64,000 nt of DNA, from assembly GCA_039707465.1 (NCBI GenBank), contig CM077645.1, forward strand, positions 146,127,503 through 146,191,502, written 5' to 3'. How positions within the stretch are numbered: position 1 is the first letter of the stretch; the number at the start of each line of letters is the position of its first letter. Below the pieces are notes generated by a model. That model was not told the DNA's origin, searched no databases, and saw only the letters and a list, made by a program, of their open reading frames with translations. Positions 34,201 to 46,200 of the stretch are shown here, piece after piece. The position numbers and the translations under genes are program-made. This DNA is from Rhabdophis nuchalis (taxonomy: Eukaryota > Chordata > Lepidosauria > Squamata > Natricidae).

Positions 34201-35717
34201 TTTATTATTCTTTATTCTCTTTTTCTTATTCTATATTCTATGACCTTTAGAACTAATTGTATCTAATACTGCATTGAGTTGTTTGGGTAAAACTAAAGTC
34301 ACTTTCTTCTCCCACCACTTTTATATGTAAAAGTCATAAAATAAAAAATAACAGAACAAAACAAAACAAACAAACAAACAAACAAACACAATTGTGGAAG
34401 TTATGGCTCTCTCCATTTCTGGGAATGTTTGCATCATCCCAGTTTCTGCCACCTGAACTCTGCACCCTATCAGCAAACCTGATCTTAATCCTTCTTGTCA
34501 GTTTTTGTTACACAATCCTGGAAAAGAAATCTCCCAGGCTTGATTTCCCCTCCTTATATAAGCAGCATTTATCAGTAAAACCAGTCTTAATTCTTCTAGT
34601 CAGTTTCTGAAAATTGTGCTACTTGATTTTCTCATCCCGAATCAGAGGCTAGCTCAGAATTGTTTCTCTTCCATCTTCTTGCATTCATAAAATTGGGGAG
34701 GGAGGGGGAGACAAAGACATTTATGATGCCAACCCTTGCTTAGGTTCAAAACACATTTATGTTTTGTGTTCCTGTCTTCTGTCCTTAAACCTCAACTATG
34801 TTGTGTTACTCTGTAATATTCTGCCAACACAAACAAAACTGATAGAGAAGGAAAATTTCTTTCAGTGCATTTCTCACGGAGATCACAGTTAACTTCCATT
34901 GTGGAAGACAAATGTCTCTCTCTTGTCATATGACGAGAAAGAAAAGCAGAGACCTGGTTTCAAACAGTTCTGTGGAGCAACTCATTCATTTATTTCACTG
35001 GAGCATCAGACCACAAAAGAAGTGGGGAAAAAATTATTCAAAACAGGGAGAATTTCTATGGGTTAAGTTGATGGAGAATGGCACTTACTGTTCTGAGAAA
35101 ACTATTTGTTCCTGGGCATTCTAAAATTGATTTAGAAAATATATTGTTAGTGGCTAATATCTATATATTCATTTATACTGAATATTCCTAAAGGCAATTA
35201 GTATACTCAATTTTGGAAGAAAGAAACAAAACAAAATTGGAACTTTGAACTCCCATGCCAAAGGGTAAAATAGGCACAAAACTCCTGTGTTTCTAAACTG
35301 ATGCACCATTGAAATCTGGAAAAGTTCAACTCCAGAAATTTAAAGTACAGGTTTATCCCTGTCGAATAAGCAGAACCTTATTTCACAATCCAGATTTTAT
35401 CTTTATTTTGCTCCTGAAAAACCTTTATAAGTTTGCCAAAGAATTCATTTCTTTCAGGACATTACACAGCTTTTTTTTTTTCATATGTTACGGAAAACAA
35501 TTCATTACAGTTGGGGTTTTTTTTTTAAGCCAGCTGGATAAAATTTTCATTGAGTGGATTCAATTATTGGGAATCTGGTGAAAAAGCTGGTGGTTGGCAC
35601 ATTATTTGAAGCAACAAACTCAAGGAAGACTAAGTTCAGAAACAGCTACTGAAAATGGTCATCTCTAACAAAAGAGAATATATGTGGCTCAGGGTAAAGC
35701 TGTGCAGTTCTTGGTAC
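34201..35717. other. Unassigned, with a local duplication
   Basis: An about 102-bp spaced local duplication (CTTAATCCTTCTTGTCAG near 34483; CTTAATTCTTCTAGTCAG near 34585) is visible. A run of CAAA units lies at about 34359-34388. No gene is recognised. Confidence 0.4.
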
Positions 35718-35802
35718 ACTTTGATTTGATTTGATTTTGATTTTATTGAACTTCTATACCGCGCCACTCTCCCAAAAAAGGGACTCGGGGCGGTGCACAG
35801 GA
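35718..35802 (-). repeat. L2 LINE 3' end scrap
   Basis: A GATTT-type tail (TTGATTTGATTTGATTTTGA) followed by the terminal block (TATACCGCGCCACTCTCCC, GGGACTCGGGGCGGTGCACA). Only about 85 bp remain. Confidence 0.8.
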
Positions 35803-36046
35803 AACTTTGCACTTGGTTGTTTGCCTGCAGACATTTCATTACCCTTCTAGGTAACATCACGAGTGTTTGTGGGTGTGAGGTTTGGTCCTTGTTTATGTAC
35901 AATAGCTTGCCCTGCCATTGTCGTTGGGACTGTGGTTTTCTCCTTTGGCAGGGTATAATTTTCTGCTTGGTTAAACTGTGCTAGATTCTGAAGTTATTAA
36001 TAGCCAGGTTTTTTATAGGTCATTTTACAGTTTGGATGAGAAAAGA

Positions 36047-36170
<124 letters not shown>

Positions 36171-36764
36171 AAGCTGATAAATTCTTGAGTCAAGTGGATA
36201 TTCAACTTTTATCATCAGGTAATATTGATATTCTGAAAGCCCCTCTACTGTTTCAAGAGTTGCTTGATTCAATATTGTACAGTTGATGTAAAATGGTAAT
36301 GTTCTTGATTCTGGTGGCTTTTGAATGGAATAGTGGAAAACATTGAATAACCAGGCTGACTATGTGGATTCTGCTGACCAAATTTGGACTTTGACTTTGA
36401 CCATCTTTAATAACTTTAACATCTTCCCCGTGGCTTCTTAAGACCAGGATGTAAGATCTGGAGAGCTGAACCACGTGCCCCTGAAAGATGTGAACTTTGT
36501 CTAGAAGATCTTAGACCGGAAGAACTAATGTAACTGACATTACGAACTTATATGAACTTTAACCTCACAGATGCACTTTACTGCACTTTATTTCACTTAT
36601 GGTGCACTTTATTATTGCACTTTATTTTTAACATCTTTGAAATAACATCTATGAAATGAATTGTATCTTAATATCTTGGCTAACGACTTTTTTAAAATTT
36701 TTGTATTTTAAACTCACATCCCACCATTAACTCCATCAGATATGTACTCCAGAGCTAGCCTTTT
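36171..36764. other. Unassigned intergenic sequence
   Basis: Contains several GCACTTTAT(T) strings around 36575-36630 in loose tandem. No gene. Confidence 0.4.
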
Positions 36765-36770
36765 ATTGCT

Positions 36771-36856
36771 GCGAGAGTCCCCGCTCTCGCAGGTTTGGCC
36801 CTCCGAACTATTGAGGGCCCGTCTTGAGGAAGGATTCATTAATCCGGAGAGACGGG
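36771..36856 (+). promoter_or_regulatory. Stem-loop cluster in LINE 5' UTR
   Basis: Three adjacent potential hairpins. GCGAGAG (36771-36777) pairs with CTCTCGC (36784-36790). GGCCCTC (36797-36803) pairs with GAGGGCC (36813-36819). CGTCT (36820-36824) pairs with AGACG (36850-36854), with an inner GGATT/AATCC helix (36832-36845). The role is unknown; 5' UTR structure in LINEs can serve translation, self-cleavage or promoter function. I could not match it to a known ribozyme fold. Confidence 0.5.
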
Positions 36857-36993
36857 CGAAGCGCGGCCTTAAGGGGTTTTTTAATTAGGAAATTTTTATT
36901 TATTTTAGGGGGTACTAGGGAGAGGGTGGGCATAGACAGATTGAGACAGAATCACATGAAAGAAAGGGCCGGACCAGTAGCCGACGGGAGGAG

Positions 36994-39948
36994 ATGGAAG
37001 GTACCGATTTGAGGGGGGAACCACGAGTCGTTCCATTAGAGGGCATTCTAATCCAGAGGGTCGTGGGGAGGGGGAGGGCCGAGGGGAGACCATCCTCCCG
37101 GTTGTTGGCACGCAGCCGTTGGTTACGAACGGTCGAGTGCCACAACCCCCGCAGGCTAGGTGGTCAGGGAATACAGAGCCTGGGCCTGCGGCTGATGTTT
37201 TGCAACGCCAGGTCCGTGGTCAACAAAGCCCCCCTCGTTCATGACCTTGTGTCAGAGGGGGAGCCGGACCTGGTAGGAATTGCGGAAACCTGGTTGGGCC
37301 ACGAGGGAGGACTTCCCCTCGTTGAAATGTGCCCACCAGGCTACTGTGCTTTTCATCAGCCCCGGGCCCAAAGTAGGGGTGGTGGGGTAGCGGTCATTAT
37401 CAAGGAAGGTCTTGAGCCAAGAGAGACCATTGTGCCACAGACTACCGGTTGCGAGTCCCTCTGCGTGAAGTGGGGCCTAGGGAGGCAGTTGGGCTTGCTG
37501 GTTATATACCTGGCTCCTCGCTATGTAGCAGCAGCCCTGCCCGAGCTCCTGGAGGTGATCGCTACGGTGGCAGTGGAGACCCCCAGACTTATAGTCATGG
37601 GGGACTTTAATCTGCCATCGTTGGGCGAATCATCCGAGGTAGCTCGGGAGTTCATGGCTTCCATGACGGCCATGGACCTGACCCAACTAATTCAAGGCCC
37701 CACCCACGAGGGTGGACACACACCGGACCTCATTTTTGTCTCAGGCCAATGGAAGAGTGATCTGGGTATAGGGGACATAGTCATCACACCCTTGTCATGG
37801 TCAGACCACTCACTTCTCCGGCTCGACTTTCCGACCGCTACTCCCCTCCGCGAGGAGGCGGTGCCAGAACCACCTATCTGGTTCCGCCCCAGGCGCCTGA
37901 TGGACCCGGATGGGTTCCAGATGGCGCTTGGGCCACTTCCTGTACCCCTGACCCACGCCCCGATGGAGGACCTCGTGGCCGCATGGAATATTGCGACCAC
38001 GGGAGCCTTGGATCGGGTCGTGCCCTTGCGGCCTCTCTTGCGGCGCCGAGCCGCCCCGGCTCCTTGGTTTACCGAGGAGCTGAGGGTGATGAAACGCCGC
38101 AAGAGATGCCTAGAGGGAAGATGGAGGGCTACCCGCTCTGAATCTGACCGGACACAGGTAAGAGCCCATTTACGGACTTACATTGTGGTGCTGAGAGTGG
38201 CCAAACGCCATCATTGGGCTACTCTCATAGCATCCGCAGAAAACCGCCCTGACGCCCTGTTTAGGGTGACCCGTTCCCTCCTTCAACAGAGGGTGCGGGA
38301 AGCCCTGCTACAGGGTAGAGCAGAGGAATTTGTGACTTTTCTGCAGGACAAAACCGCTCAGATACAGAACGAGTTAGCCCCCATTCATGGTCCAGTGGGA
38401 TGCCACGAGGCTGATCTTGTTTGGGAGGAGTTTGACTCCATCGCTTCCGAGGATATGGACAGGCTACGTGGGCGACTGCGAGCCACCACATGTTTATTGG
38501 ACCCGTGTCCCTCCTGGCTTGTACTGGCATCCTGGGAGGTGACACGAGGCTGGCTCCAAGAGGTTGTCAACGCTTCTTTAAGTGAGGGTTCCTTGCCTGC
38601 TTCCCTAAAAGAGGCTATGGTGAGGCCCCTCCTTAAGAAGCCCTCTTTGGATCCAGCTCTTTTAACCAACTATCGTCCCGTCTCCAACCTTCCCTTTTTG
38701 GCGAAGGTTGTTGAGAGTGTGGTGGCACAACAGTTTCCCCGTCACCTGGAGGAAGTTGATTATCTAGACCCGCGCCAGTCCGGCTTTCGGCCCGGGCATA
38801 GCACCGAGACGGCATTGGTCGCATTGGTAGATGATCTCTGGAGGGCCAGAGATGGGGGTTGTTCCTCCATCCTATTGCATCGGCTGGGGGGGTTGGGGGT
38901 GGGAGGCACCGTTTTACGGCGGTTCTCCTCCTACCTCTCTGGCCGATCGCAATTTGTGTTGGCAGGAGAGCAGAGGTCGACCCCGAGACCCCTCACATGT
39001 GGGGTGCCTCAGGGGTCGGTCCTCTCGCCTCTCCTGTTTAATGCATACATGAAGCCGCTGGGTGAGATCATCCGTGGTTTTGGGGTAGAGTACCATCTTT
39101 ACGCTGATGATACTCAGCTGTATATATCTACCCCAAACCACTCCAACGATGCCGTAGCGGTGATGTGCCAGTGCCTGGAAGCCGTGCGGATCTGGATGGG
39201 AAGTAACGGACTCAGGCTCAACCCGACCAAGACCGAGTGGCTGTGGTTTCCGGCTGCTCGATTCAACCAGCTCTCTCCAACGCTGGCCATAGGGGGCGAA
39301 CACCTTGCCCCTGTGGATGGGGCGCGCAATTTGGATGTCCTCCTGGATACCCGGCTTTCTATGGAAGAGCAAGTAACAGCCGTGGCCAGGAGGGCGTTTT
39401 ACCAGGTTCGCCTGGTCCGCCAATTGCGCCCCCTATTGGATCGGGACGCCCTTCGCACAGTCACTCATGCCCTCGTGACATCCCGACTGGACTATTGTAA
39501 CTCTCTCTACATGGGGCTCCCCTTGAGGTGCACCCGGAGGCTTCAGTTAGTTCAGAATGCAGCCGCGCGAGCAATTATGGGAACCTCTAGGTTTACCCAC
39601 ATTACACCGCTCTTGCGCGAGCTGCACTGGCTGCCTGTCGTCTTCCGGGTGCGCTTCAAGGTGTTAATTATCATCTTTAAAGCGCTCCATGGCTCAGGAC
39701 CTAGCTACCTGCGAGATCGGATCCTGCCTCACACATCCTCACGGCCGATTCGCTCCCACAGAGAGGGACTTCTCCGGGTGCCGTCCACTAGACTTTGTCA
39801 GCGGGCGACGCCCAGGGGAAGGGCTCTCTCTGTGGCGGGCCCGGCCCTCTGGAACGACCTTCCTCCCGATATTAGAACGACCACGGACCTCCGCTCCTTC
39901 CGCTTGAAATTGAAGACTCATCTTTTCCGCCTGGCCGGCCTAGGGTAG
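36994..39948 (+). CDS. L2-type endonuclease/reverse transcriptase, RT motif A deleted
   Basis: This is the ORF2-like protein of LINE copy B (984 aa), which nicks target DNA and primes cDNA synthesis from the LINE RNA. Residues about 65-275 form the APE-type endonuclease: FCNARS (N71), IAETW (E98), GDFN (203-206) and SDH (270-272). The RT spans about 540-800 with NYRPVSNLPF, FRPGHSTETAL, GVPQGSVLSPLLFN and YADD (703-706). The C-terminal region ends KTHLFRLAGLG like the other copies. Compared with copy A, 17 residues around the motif A aspartate (LSAAFDTID) are missing near residue 625, an in-frame 51-bp deletion. The frame is otherwise open, but the loss of a metal-binding Asp should abolish RT activity. 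The first Met of the frame is taken as start; the true start is unproven. No separate ORF1 is evident. Confidence 0.88.
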   Translation: MEGTDLRGEPRVVPLEGILIQRVVGRGRAEGRPSSRLLARSRWLRTVECHNPRRLGGQGIQSLGLRLMFCNARSVVNKAPLVHDLVSEGEPDLVGIAETWLGHEGGLPLVEMCPPGYCAFHQPRAQSRGGGVAVIIKEGLEPRETIVPQTTGCESLCVKWGLGRQLGLLVIYLAPRYVAAALPELLEVIATVAVETPRLIVMGDFNLPSLGESSEVAREFMASMTAMDLTQLIQGPTHEGGHTPDLIFVSGQWKSDLGIGDIVITPLSWSDHSLLRLDFPTATPLREEAVPEPPIWFRPRRLMDPDGFQMALGPLPVPLTHAPMEDLVAAWNIATTGALDRVVPLRPLLRRRAAPAPWFTEELRVMKRRKRCLEGRWRATRSESDRTQVRAHLRTYIVVLRVAKRHHWATLIASAENRPDALFRVTRSLLQQRVREALLQGRAEEFVTFLQDKTAQIQNELAPIHGPVGCHEADLVWEEFDSIASEDMDRLRGRLRATTCLLDPCPSWLVLASWEVTRGWLQEVVNASLSEGSLPASLKEAMVRPLLKKPSLDPALLTNYRPVSNLPFLAKVVESVVAQQFPRHLEEVDYLDPRQSGFRPGHSTETALVALVDDLWRARDGGCSSILLHRLGGLGVGGTVLRRFSSYLSGRSQFVLAGEQRSTPRPLTCGVPQGSVLSPLLFNAYMKPLGEIIRGFGVEYHLYADDTQLYISTPNHSNDAVAVMCQCLEAVRIWMGSNGLRLNPTKTEWLWFPAARFNQLSPTLAIGGEHLAPVDGARNLDVLLDTRLSMEEQVTAVARRAFYQVRLVRQLRPLLDRDALRTVTHALVTSRLDYCNSLYMGLPLRCTRRLQLVQNAAARAIMGTSRFTHITPLLRELHWLPVVFRVRFKVLIIIFKALHGSGPSYLRDRILPHTSSRPIRSHREGLLRVPSTRLCQRATPRGRALSVAGPALWNDLPPDIRTTTDLRSFRLKLKTHLFRLAGLG

Positions 39949-40137
39949 TCTCTCTCTCTATGGGTTTTTTAAATGTATATCTATATCTAGTGGGGATTTT
40001 TAGTTAATGGGATTTTAGCACAGGAATTAATTTAATCTGTTTTAAATTGGTATGTATTTTGTATATTTATTGTTTTTATTCTCCCTGTGCACCGCCCCGA
40101 GTTCCTGTGGGGAGAGGGAGCGGTCAATAAATTTAAC

Positions 40138-40216
<79 letters not shown>
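40138..40216 (+). repeat. (ATT)n microsatellite, LINE copy B tail
   Basis: About 26 uninterrupted ATT units directly after the LINE end (AATAAATTTAACT). Confidence 0.97.
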
Positions 40217-40328
40217 TGCAAATTTTCTGGCTTCCCTATTTTTGGATGCATACAATGTACTCTTTAAAGCTGATAAATTGCTTCTGTAGTTTTATATGAC
40301 ATATAAGAGTTAGTTTTAAAACACAGTA

Positions 40329-40661
40329 AAGGTAAAGGTTCCCCCATTGTATGCTAGTCATTTCCGGATCTAGGGGTGGTGCTCATCTCCATTTCTAAGC
40401 CGAAGAACCAGCACTGTCTGAAGATGTCTGCTTGGTCATGACTGAACACCAAAGGCAGATGGAGTGCTGTTACCTTCCCATCAAAGTGGTGTCTATTTTT
40501 CAACTTGTATTTTTTACATGTTTTCAAACAGCTAGGTTGGCAGAAGCTGGGTGAAGTAACAGGAGCTAACCCCGTTACGCGGCACTGGGGATTTGAACTG
40601 CTGAACTGGTGAACTTCTTATTGACAAGCTCAGCATCTTAGCAACTGTGCCACCACGTCCC
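40329..40661 (-). mobile_element. Sauria-type SINE
   Basis: Minus strand. The tRNA-like head is at the high-coordinate end and the AAGGTAAAGGTTCCCCC tail (reverse of the ACCTTT tail) is at 40329. Exact 10-bp target duplication AAACACAGTA (40319-40328, 40662-40671). The body matches 54064-54420. It lies within the L1 relic. Confidence 0.9.
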
Positions 40662-41005
40662 AAACACAGTAATGAGAGTAAACTCTGTAGTAGCTCTAGG
40701 CCTATTTCATTAATTAATGTGGATATTGAGATTTTGAATCCTTTATTGACTAGATGGTTGCAGAAAGCTTTATTATACATAATGCACCCTTTCCAGTCAA
40801 GGCACATGACAAATCAACAACCATCAGACAATTCACATTTATTATTTGGTATGCTGGATTTGGCTAAAGACTGTGCTATATTTGTATTTTTAAATCCAGC
40901 AAACATTTTTTGGGTTTGATTAATTTTTTTAAGCAAATAATGATTAACTAAACTTGTCTGAGAGTTTTTGTTCATTGGATTGGGATAATTTGCATACAAG
41001 TGTTA

Positions 41006-41406
41006 CCATATTTTTCGGAGTATGAGAGACACATCTTTTTCCCTCAAAAAAGAGAGTGAAAATCTGGGTGCATCTTATACACTGAATACAGCGTATAAGA
41101 TGCACCCATCTTTTTGTCTCCTGAAACCCCGCCCCTTCACCAAAATGACTGGGCATAGCCTTTAGGAGGCTTCCAGAGTGCTCCTGGGGGCTGCGGAGGG
41201 CACAAATGGGTGGAAAATGGGCTGGTTTTTGCCCCTCCTAACCCCCAGGGGCATTCTATAAGCTTCCTAAAGGCTATGCATATTCTTTTTTTGACAAAAA
41301 ACAGGCGCATTTTCGCAAAAAACGGACCATTTTAGAGAGGTCTGCAGAATGCAAAAGTCTTGGTGCGTCTTATACTCTGGTACATCTTACACTCCGAAAA
41401 ATATGC
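41006..41406. mobile_element. Tc1/mariner-type non-autonomous element
   Basis: Terminal inverted repeats CCATATTTTTCGGAGTATGA and CACTCCGAAAAATATGC, with TA on both sides (41004-41005, 41407-41408). Internal inverted blocks (GCATAGCCTTTAGGAGGCTT and AAGCTTCCTAAAGGCTATGC) would form a long hairpin. It is inserted in the L1 relic. Confidence 0.85.
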
Positions 41407-43054
41407 TAGTTTTAAACCACAATAATTATAGTAAATTCTGTATTAGCTATAGGCCTATTTCATTAATTAATGTGGATATTATGATTATGAACCCTTTTTG
41501 GCTAAGTGGCTTCAGAAAGCTTTATTACATATGTTACATGCCCACTTTTACCCTTGCTATCTAACTCGATCTCTAAACCTTTAGCTATTATTGTAAGGTA
41601 GTTTTAACACATTATGTGTACTAATTTGGTGGAATGCAAGTACAAATTATTTTTATATGCCAATGATTCTTCAACAGTTTAAATAAGTTACTGTACTTAT
41701 TTGCTTAATTTTATGCAGGTGATACAGTATTTCAGAAAGTACTCTTACTATAAGATTAACTGTGGTACATTTTGCTTATTTCCCTTAGGCGCTAATATAT
41801 CAACAAAGTTACATAGAGTTGGGTTTTATGATTTCACTGACTGTATTAAATATTAGAACTTTACATTTCCACAAGTATTTCTAAATATGTGGAAATAAAT
41901 ATGTAAATAGGCAGATTAAAATTCAGTTATGTCTATGGGATAGATTTAATGTTATTAAAATGAATAATGTCCTTCATTTGATTTTTACCTTAGAGGTATC
42001 ATAGTGTTAATACGAAATAAACATTTTCTCCAGACTGATAGGCATTCAGGAAATTTATCTAGGATGTTACCCTACCAAGGCTTTAATTAGCTAAATTGAG
42101 ATTATCATTTGAGGAGGGTGGCTTTAATTTATTTAATTTGCAAAAATATCATCAGGTTTATATTTTACTAGCCATAAGTATGCGGAATGAAAATATAGTG
42201 AGACACTACCTCTTATAGACTATGTTGGAAAGTTATTATTTGTGCTCATAGCAAGTTCTTAGAGTAACACAGAATAGAAAAGATGTTTTATTTCCAGAAT
42301 TGCAAGCTGTGAGAAAGCTTATAAGGAACAGATTCAGTTTTGATAATGAGATTCACAAATAATTAATTTGGAAAGATTCTACTTTAAAAATAGGAGGTAG
42401 AATGTTTTGTTAGAAAGTATAATTGGAAGCCAGGATAATGACTTTAAATCAATTATTCATCATATTAAGGAGTTTCTCTGATTTCAGATTGATTTTGGTC
42501 AATTTGAAGCAATAATTTACAACAGAAACAATATTTTCAACTTAATCGTGTTTTAACAACTCCGTTTGGATCAGATGCTTTTGCCATTGAGATGTTTTTC
42601 TATTTGATGGGATCTATGACAGAAGCTAAATCCACAACACTGGTTTATGAAGAGTTCAAGAATATTTCTAAAGTGAGATGTATCAAACAGAGAACTGAAA
42701 TTTCTCATGATGTTCAATCAATGGCTTCATGTTGTTAAAATTGTTGAAATGGCTCTGAGAGATTTGAGGTTAAAGCTGATTCATCAAAACATTGTTTTTA
42801 GAGTATATTAGATTCCTCCAAAGAGTGTTCTGGAAATGATGCACCTCATATCTTTTGGAGATGCAAAAAATAGAGGATTCATTGACCTAAATTATATAAT
42901 CCTAAGAATTCTTGGCATTTTGCTGAAATAGTATTTTAATAAATATTATAGATTCATTGGGAAAGCTTTAAAAGCTAAAGATGTTGATATAATGTTGAAT
43001 TATATGTTCAAAGCTCTAGAATGTAAATTTCTACAAAGTATTAGGATTGTTTGG

Positions 43055-43232
43055 GATTAGGATTTGGTAGTTCGAATCTCACCAGGTTCAAGGTTGACTT
43101 TCATCCTTCAGAGGTCAGTAAAATGAGGACCCAGATTGTTGGGGGCAATAAGCTGACTCTGTAAACATCTTAGAGAGGGCTGTAAAGCACTGTGAAGTGG
43201 TATAACAGTCTAAGTGCTATTACTATGGTGAC
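43055..43232 (+). mobile_element. tRNA-derived SINE, 5'-truncated
   Basis: It starts at the B-box region (TAGTTCGAATCTCACCAGG) and matches 58160-58328 to the end (AGGACCCAGATTGTTGGGGG, TCTAAGTGCTATTACTAT). The A-box half is missing. Confidence 0.82.
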
Positions 43233-46200
43233 ATTCGTGGGGAGTAGCTAGTAAGTATAATACTGAGAAAATGTAAAAATGACATTATTATATTGTAGCA
43301 ATTATAGACATATACATATATAAAATATAAAGACATGTATATAAAGACATATCTAATTTAGATATGTATAGATTATACATCCTGGAAAAAGCAATATCCT
43401 CTGTTAATCAAATCAAATATGTTCTTTTGCACAGATTTCATGATATTTTATCATATTTTGTATTTGATTTTAATATATCTTTTATAAGGTTTTTTTTAAC
43501 TAAACCAGTATCTATCTATACGTTTACTATACACTATAAAGAAAATATATTTCTTTTTCCCTTCCCATCTGTTCTTGTTTTTATTATGTTTATTTTGTGG
43601 ATTGTTTTTTATTTTGTTTTGTTATATTGTTGTACAACTTTGCATTTGGTTTACATTCTGTGCTTTTTAAAAATAAAGTATTTTCAAAAATTACATAGAA
43701 GAATTATGGATACAAAGGAAGACACTTTGCTACTGGCTCCTTTCTTAAATCTATATACATGTGTTATCTCCTTGTGTCCCCCCCCACCAAAAATCATCTA
43801 AATATGGAATATGGGCCTGACATTTATGTGTGAGGAATGTGATAGCATTTAATATTTAGGAGAAGACCAAACTATAGTCCCAATATCTTTGCTATTTATA
43901 ATTGCCCCACATGGAAGCAAAGCAAACACACGTGCATAACAACTGGATATTGTAATAATATAAATTTATGCTTCAGGGATGATCTGACATAGGTGTAAAA
44001 TTGTAGAAAAAATGAAATAAACTTTGACGGCATTAAGCTGAAACAAAGCTGATGCTGATTACTTATTTTAGTGAAAGTTGGCTATAAAATATGGTAAGTC
44101 AAATTATTCAAGCCAATTAATTCAGAAGTCAGCTCAACTGAGTTCAATAGAATTTGTTTCCAACAAGTGCCACGTAAGCTTGGCTTGTAGCCTGAAAAAC
44201 TCTAATTCATCTTATTCTTGTTATGCAAGGGCTGTCCTCAACATGTTTAGATTAGCATATATTAATAGGTTTGCTGAGAGACAGGTAAAGAACATTCTGA
44301 TATATACAAATTATCATCATTATGTTATCTTTGGATCATCTGCTCTTGCCTTCCACATGCATGGTGGAGTTAACATTCTTTTTCTGAAACAAAAGAAGAT
44401 TATTCAAACAATCTATTTTCTGTCCTCAGAGACTTCATAATCGCAGAGAAACCTGCAGAAGATGAAATAAAGCAATAGAAAAGAAGAAAGATCTCAATTA
44501 CCAGCCTGATTATTGTTTGTTTTGTATATATTTCAACAAGGGAATAAATTAGTTTATAACAGTTTGGCTTCATCAATTATTGGCTGTTACAGGTAAGTGT
44601 TTTTATTATATTAATTTAAGAAGTGAAGTTATATGTTCCAAGATTTAAGATTTCATGTTTGGGTGTAGATAATCCTAAATGATCTAAGGCATTAACATGT
44701 AGCTCAATTCTTGGGAAATATGGCATCAGAAAGCAAAGTCTAGATTCAAATTTGTTTTTGGAAAGATAAGAGGAATGAAGTGTGGTCTTATGCAACATCT
44801 TTTATATATATATTTTGAGTCATACAGAATCAGCATGGAGTTAGGCAGTATCAAAATCTAATCAAATGAAATCAGATCAAGTCAATCATTATAACATAGA
44901 TTAACTATTCAGGCAGCAGAGAATTGAACATGCTTATTCTTACCTCCCAACAGTCTAATATGGAAGTTTCCTCCCCCGCAATCCGCACCTTTAATTTCCA
45001 GTTGAAATACAGACACATGAAAGCCGAATTTCACATTCTGGCTGAAAATCCTGTCTCAATGTTACTGTATGTTGGTAATGCTGCTATCACACCTGTACTC
45101 CAGGTGAGGCAATGACAAAGTCTCCATGTACTAGCACTATTCTGCCAAACCAGTGTTGGAGATTATTTATGTCCAGCAATAAGATGCTTGGATTTACCAG
45201 GTGGAATAACAGTCATTCTAACATCTGGAAAATAATAACCACCAAACTGAGTACAGGAATCTTTTAGGCATTCATTTTCAGTCGTCTGTCTCATGGAAAC
45301 TCCAATCTTAAGCCTTAAAATGCCAACTGCCAAAGCTTCCAATTCCAAGTTATAAGAATAACTATGTGCCTGCAGCAATCCAATTATTCAAAACTGAAGT
45401 ACTAAGATTTTTCATATAGGATATTTAGTGCTGCTGTATGCATATGAATATTCCTCTTGCTAGAAAAGGTTCAGTCTAAATTCCTGAGAACTATGCTCTG
45501 AATTCCTTTTTCAGTTGCAAATGTACTTCTCTAGTTAGAGCTTAAATGTATCACCAATGAGGCCCATTGAAGGCTGTGCCATTTAAAATATTGGCTGAAG
45601 CAAGTGTTGGTCAGTGAGTTTTGGACCTAAATTTCATTGATATACATATATAATTCCTCATAGTAGAATCAAATTATATCTGATCTGTTTCTCTGTAGGC
45701 TCACTCTGCAATCTTTATATATGCTGGAGGGTGTGCAAGCAGAGAATTCTAGAGCTTGATATACAAGGAGAAAGATTGAACAGCTCACACTTTTACCACA
45801 ATAAGTTCATGTAACCACTTTTCACCAGCCCAAGAGATTTTATGAAACCCTTGTGTCCTCACATTAGAACAGCACCTAAGATGCTATCTTCCAAAAGGGA
45901 GATTTAATAACATGCTTAACAAGGATATTTAGACATAGGGATATATATTTCTGAAATGCTCTATCTATCACCCTTGGGGAATGGAGATAATATTCCCTCT
46001 AACCAAAAAAGTATTTCAACTGGTTCTTAACCAATAAACAGGTCTATGAAATCTCTCCCCAAAAAAGATCACTTTCTATGCCAGAGCCACAGCTGTTAGA
46101 AATCGGTAAACTGAAACACAGAACATAAAAGCTAGCTATGCTTAGCTTCTGCGGTGAGCAGGACTTTATGCTGAATGCTTTGTATTTTGGTCTATGACTT

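Larger units (their letters stand above)
36765..40216 (+). mobile_element. L2-clade LINE, copy B (near complete)
   Basis: About 3.45 kb: a structured GC-rich 5' UTR (about 36765-36993), one long frame for endonuclease and RT (36994-39948), a 3' UTR of about 190 bp with the conserved terminal block (CACCGCCCCGAGTTCCTGTG) and an ATT tail. The 5' boundary is set where GC-rich sequence begins and cannot be proven, because copy A is truncated. It is very similar to copy A over the shared 2.6 kb, so both are recent. Confidence 0.85.
40305..43050 (+). mobile_element. Old L1-clade LINE relic with internal duplication
   Basis: Plus-strand decayed ORF2. RPISLINVDIEILNPLLTRW (from about 40697) is the L1-type RT motif. 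A second copy, RPISLINVDIMIMNPFW, is at about 41450. LYANDSS (about 41657) corresponds to the YADD box with one D changed to N. Around 42770-42900 a LIHQNIVFRVY ... IPPKSVLEMM ... HLISFGDA stretch fits the C-terminal region. Stops are frequent. A SINE (40329-40661) and a mariner-like element (41006-41406) interrupt it. The limits are approximate. Confidence 0.65.

Noticed and set aside
36171..40290. GCTGATAAATT on both sides of LINE copy B as a target duplication
   Set aside because: The left string lies about 0.6 kb from the LINE start and the right one about 50 bp past the tail, so neither is adjacent to an insertion edge.
43364..43801. 145-codon frame as a small membrane protein gene
   Set aside because: Hydrophobic codons arise from T-rich DNA. 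There is no domain, and composition matches the flanks.
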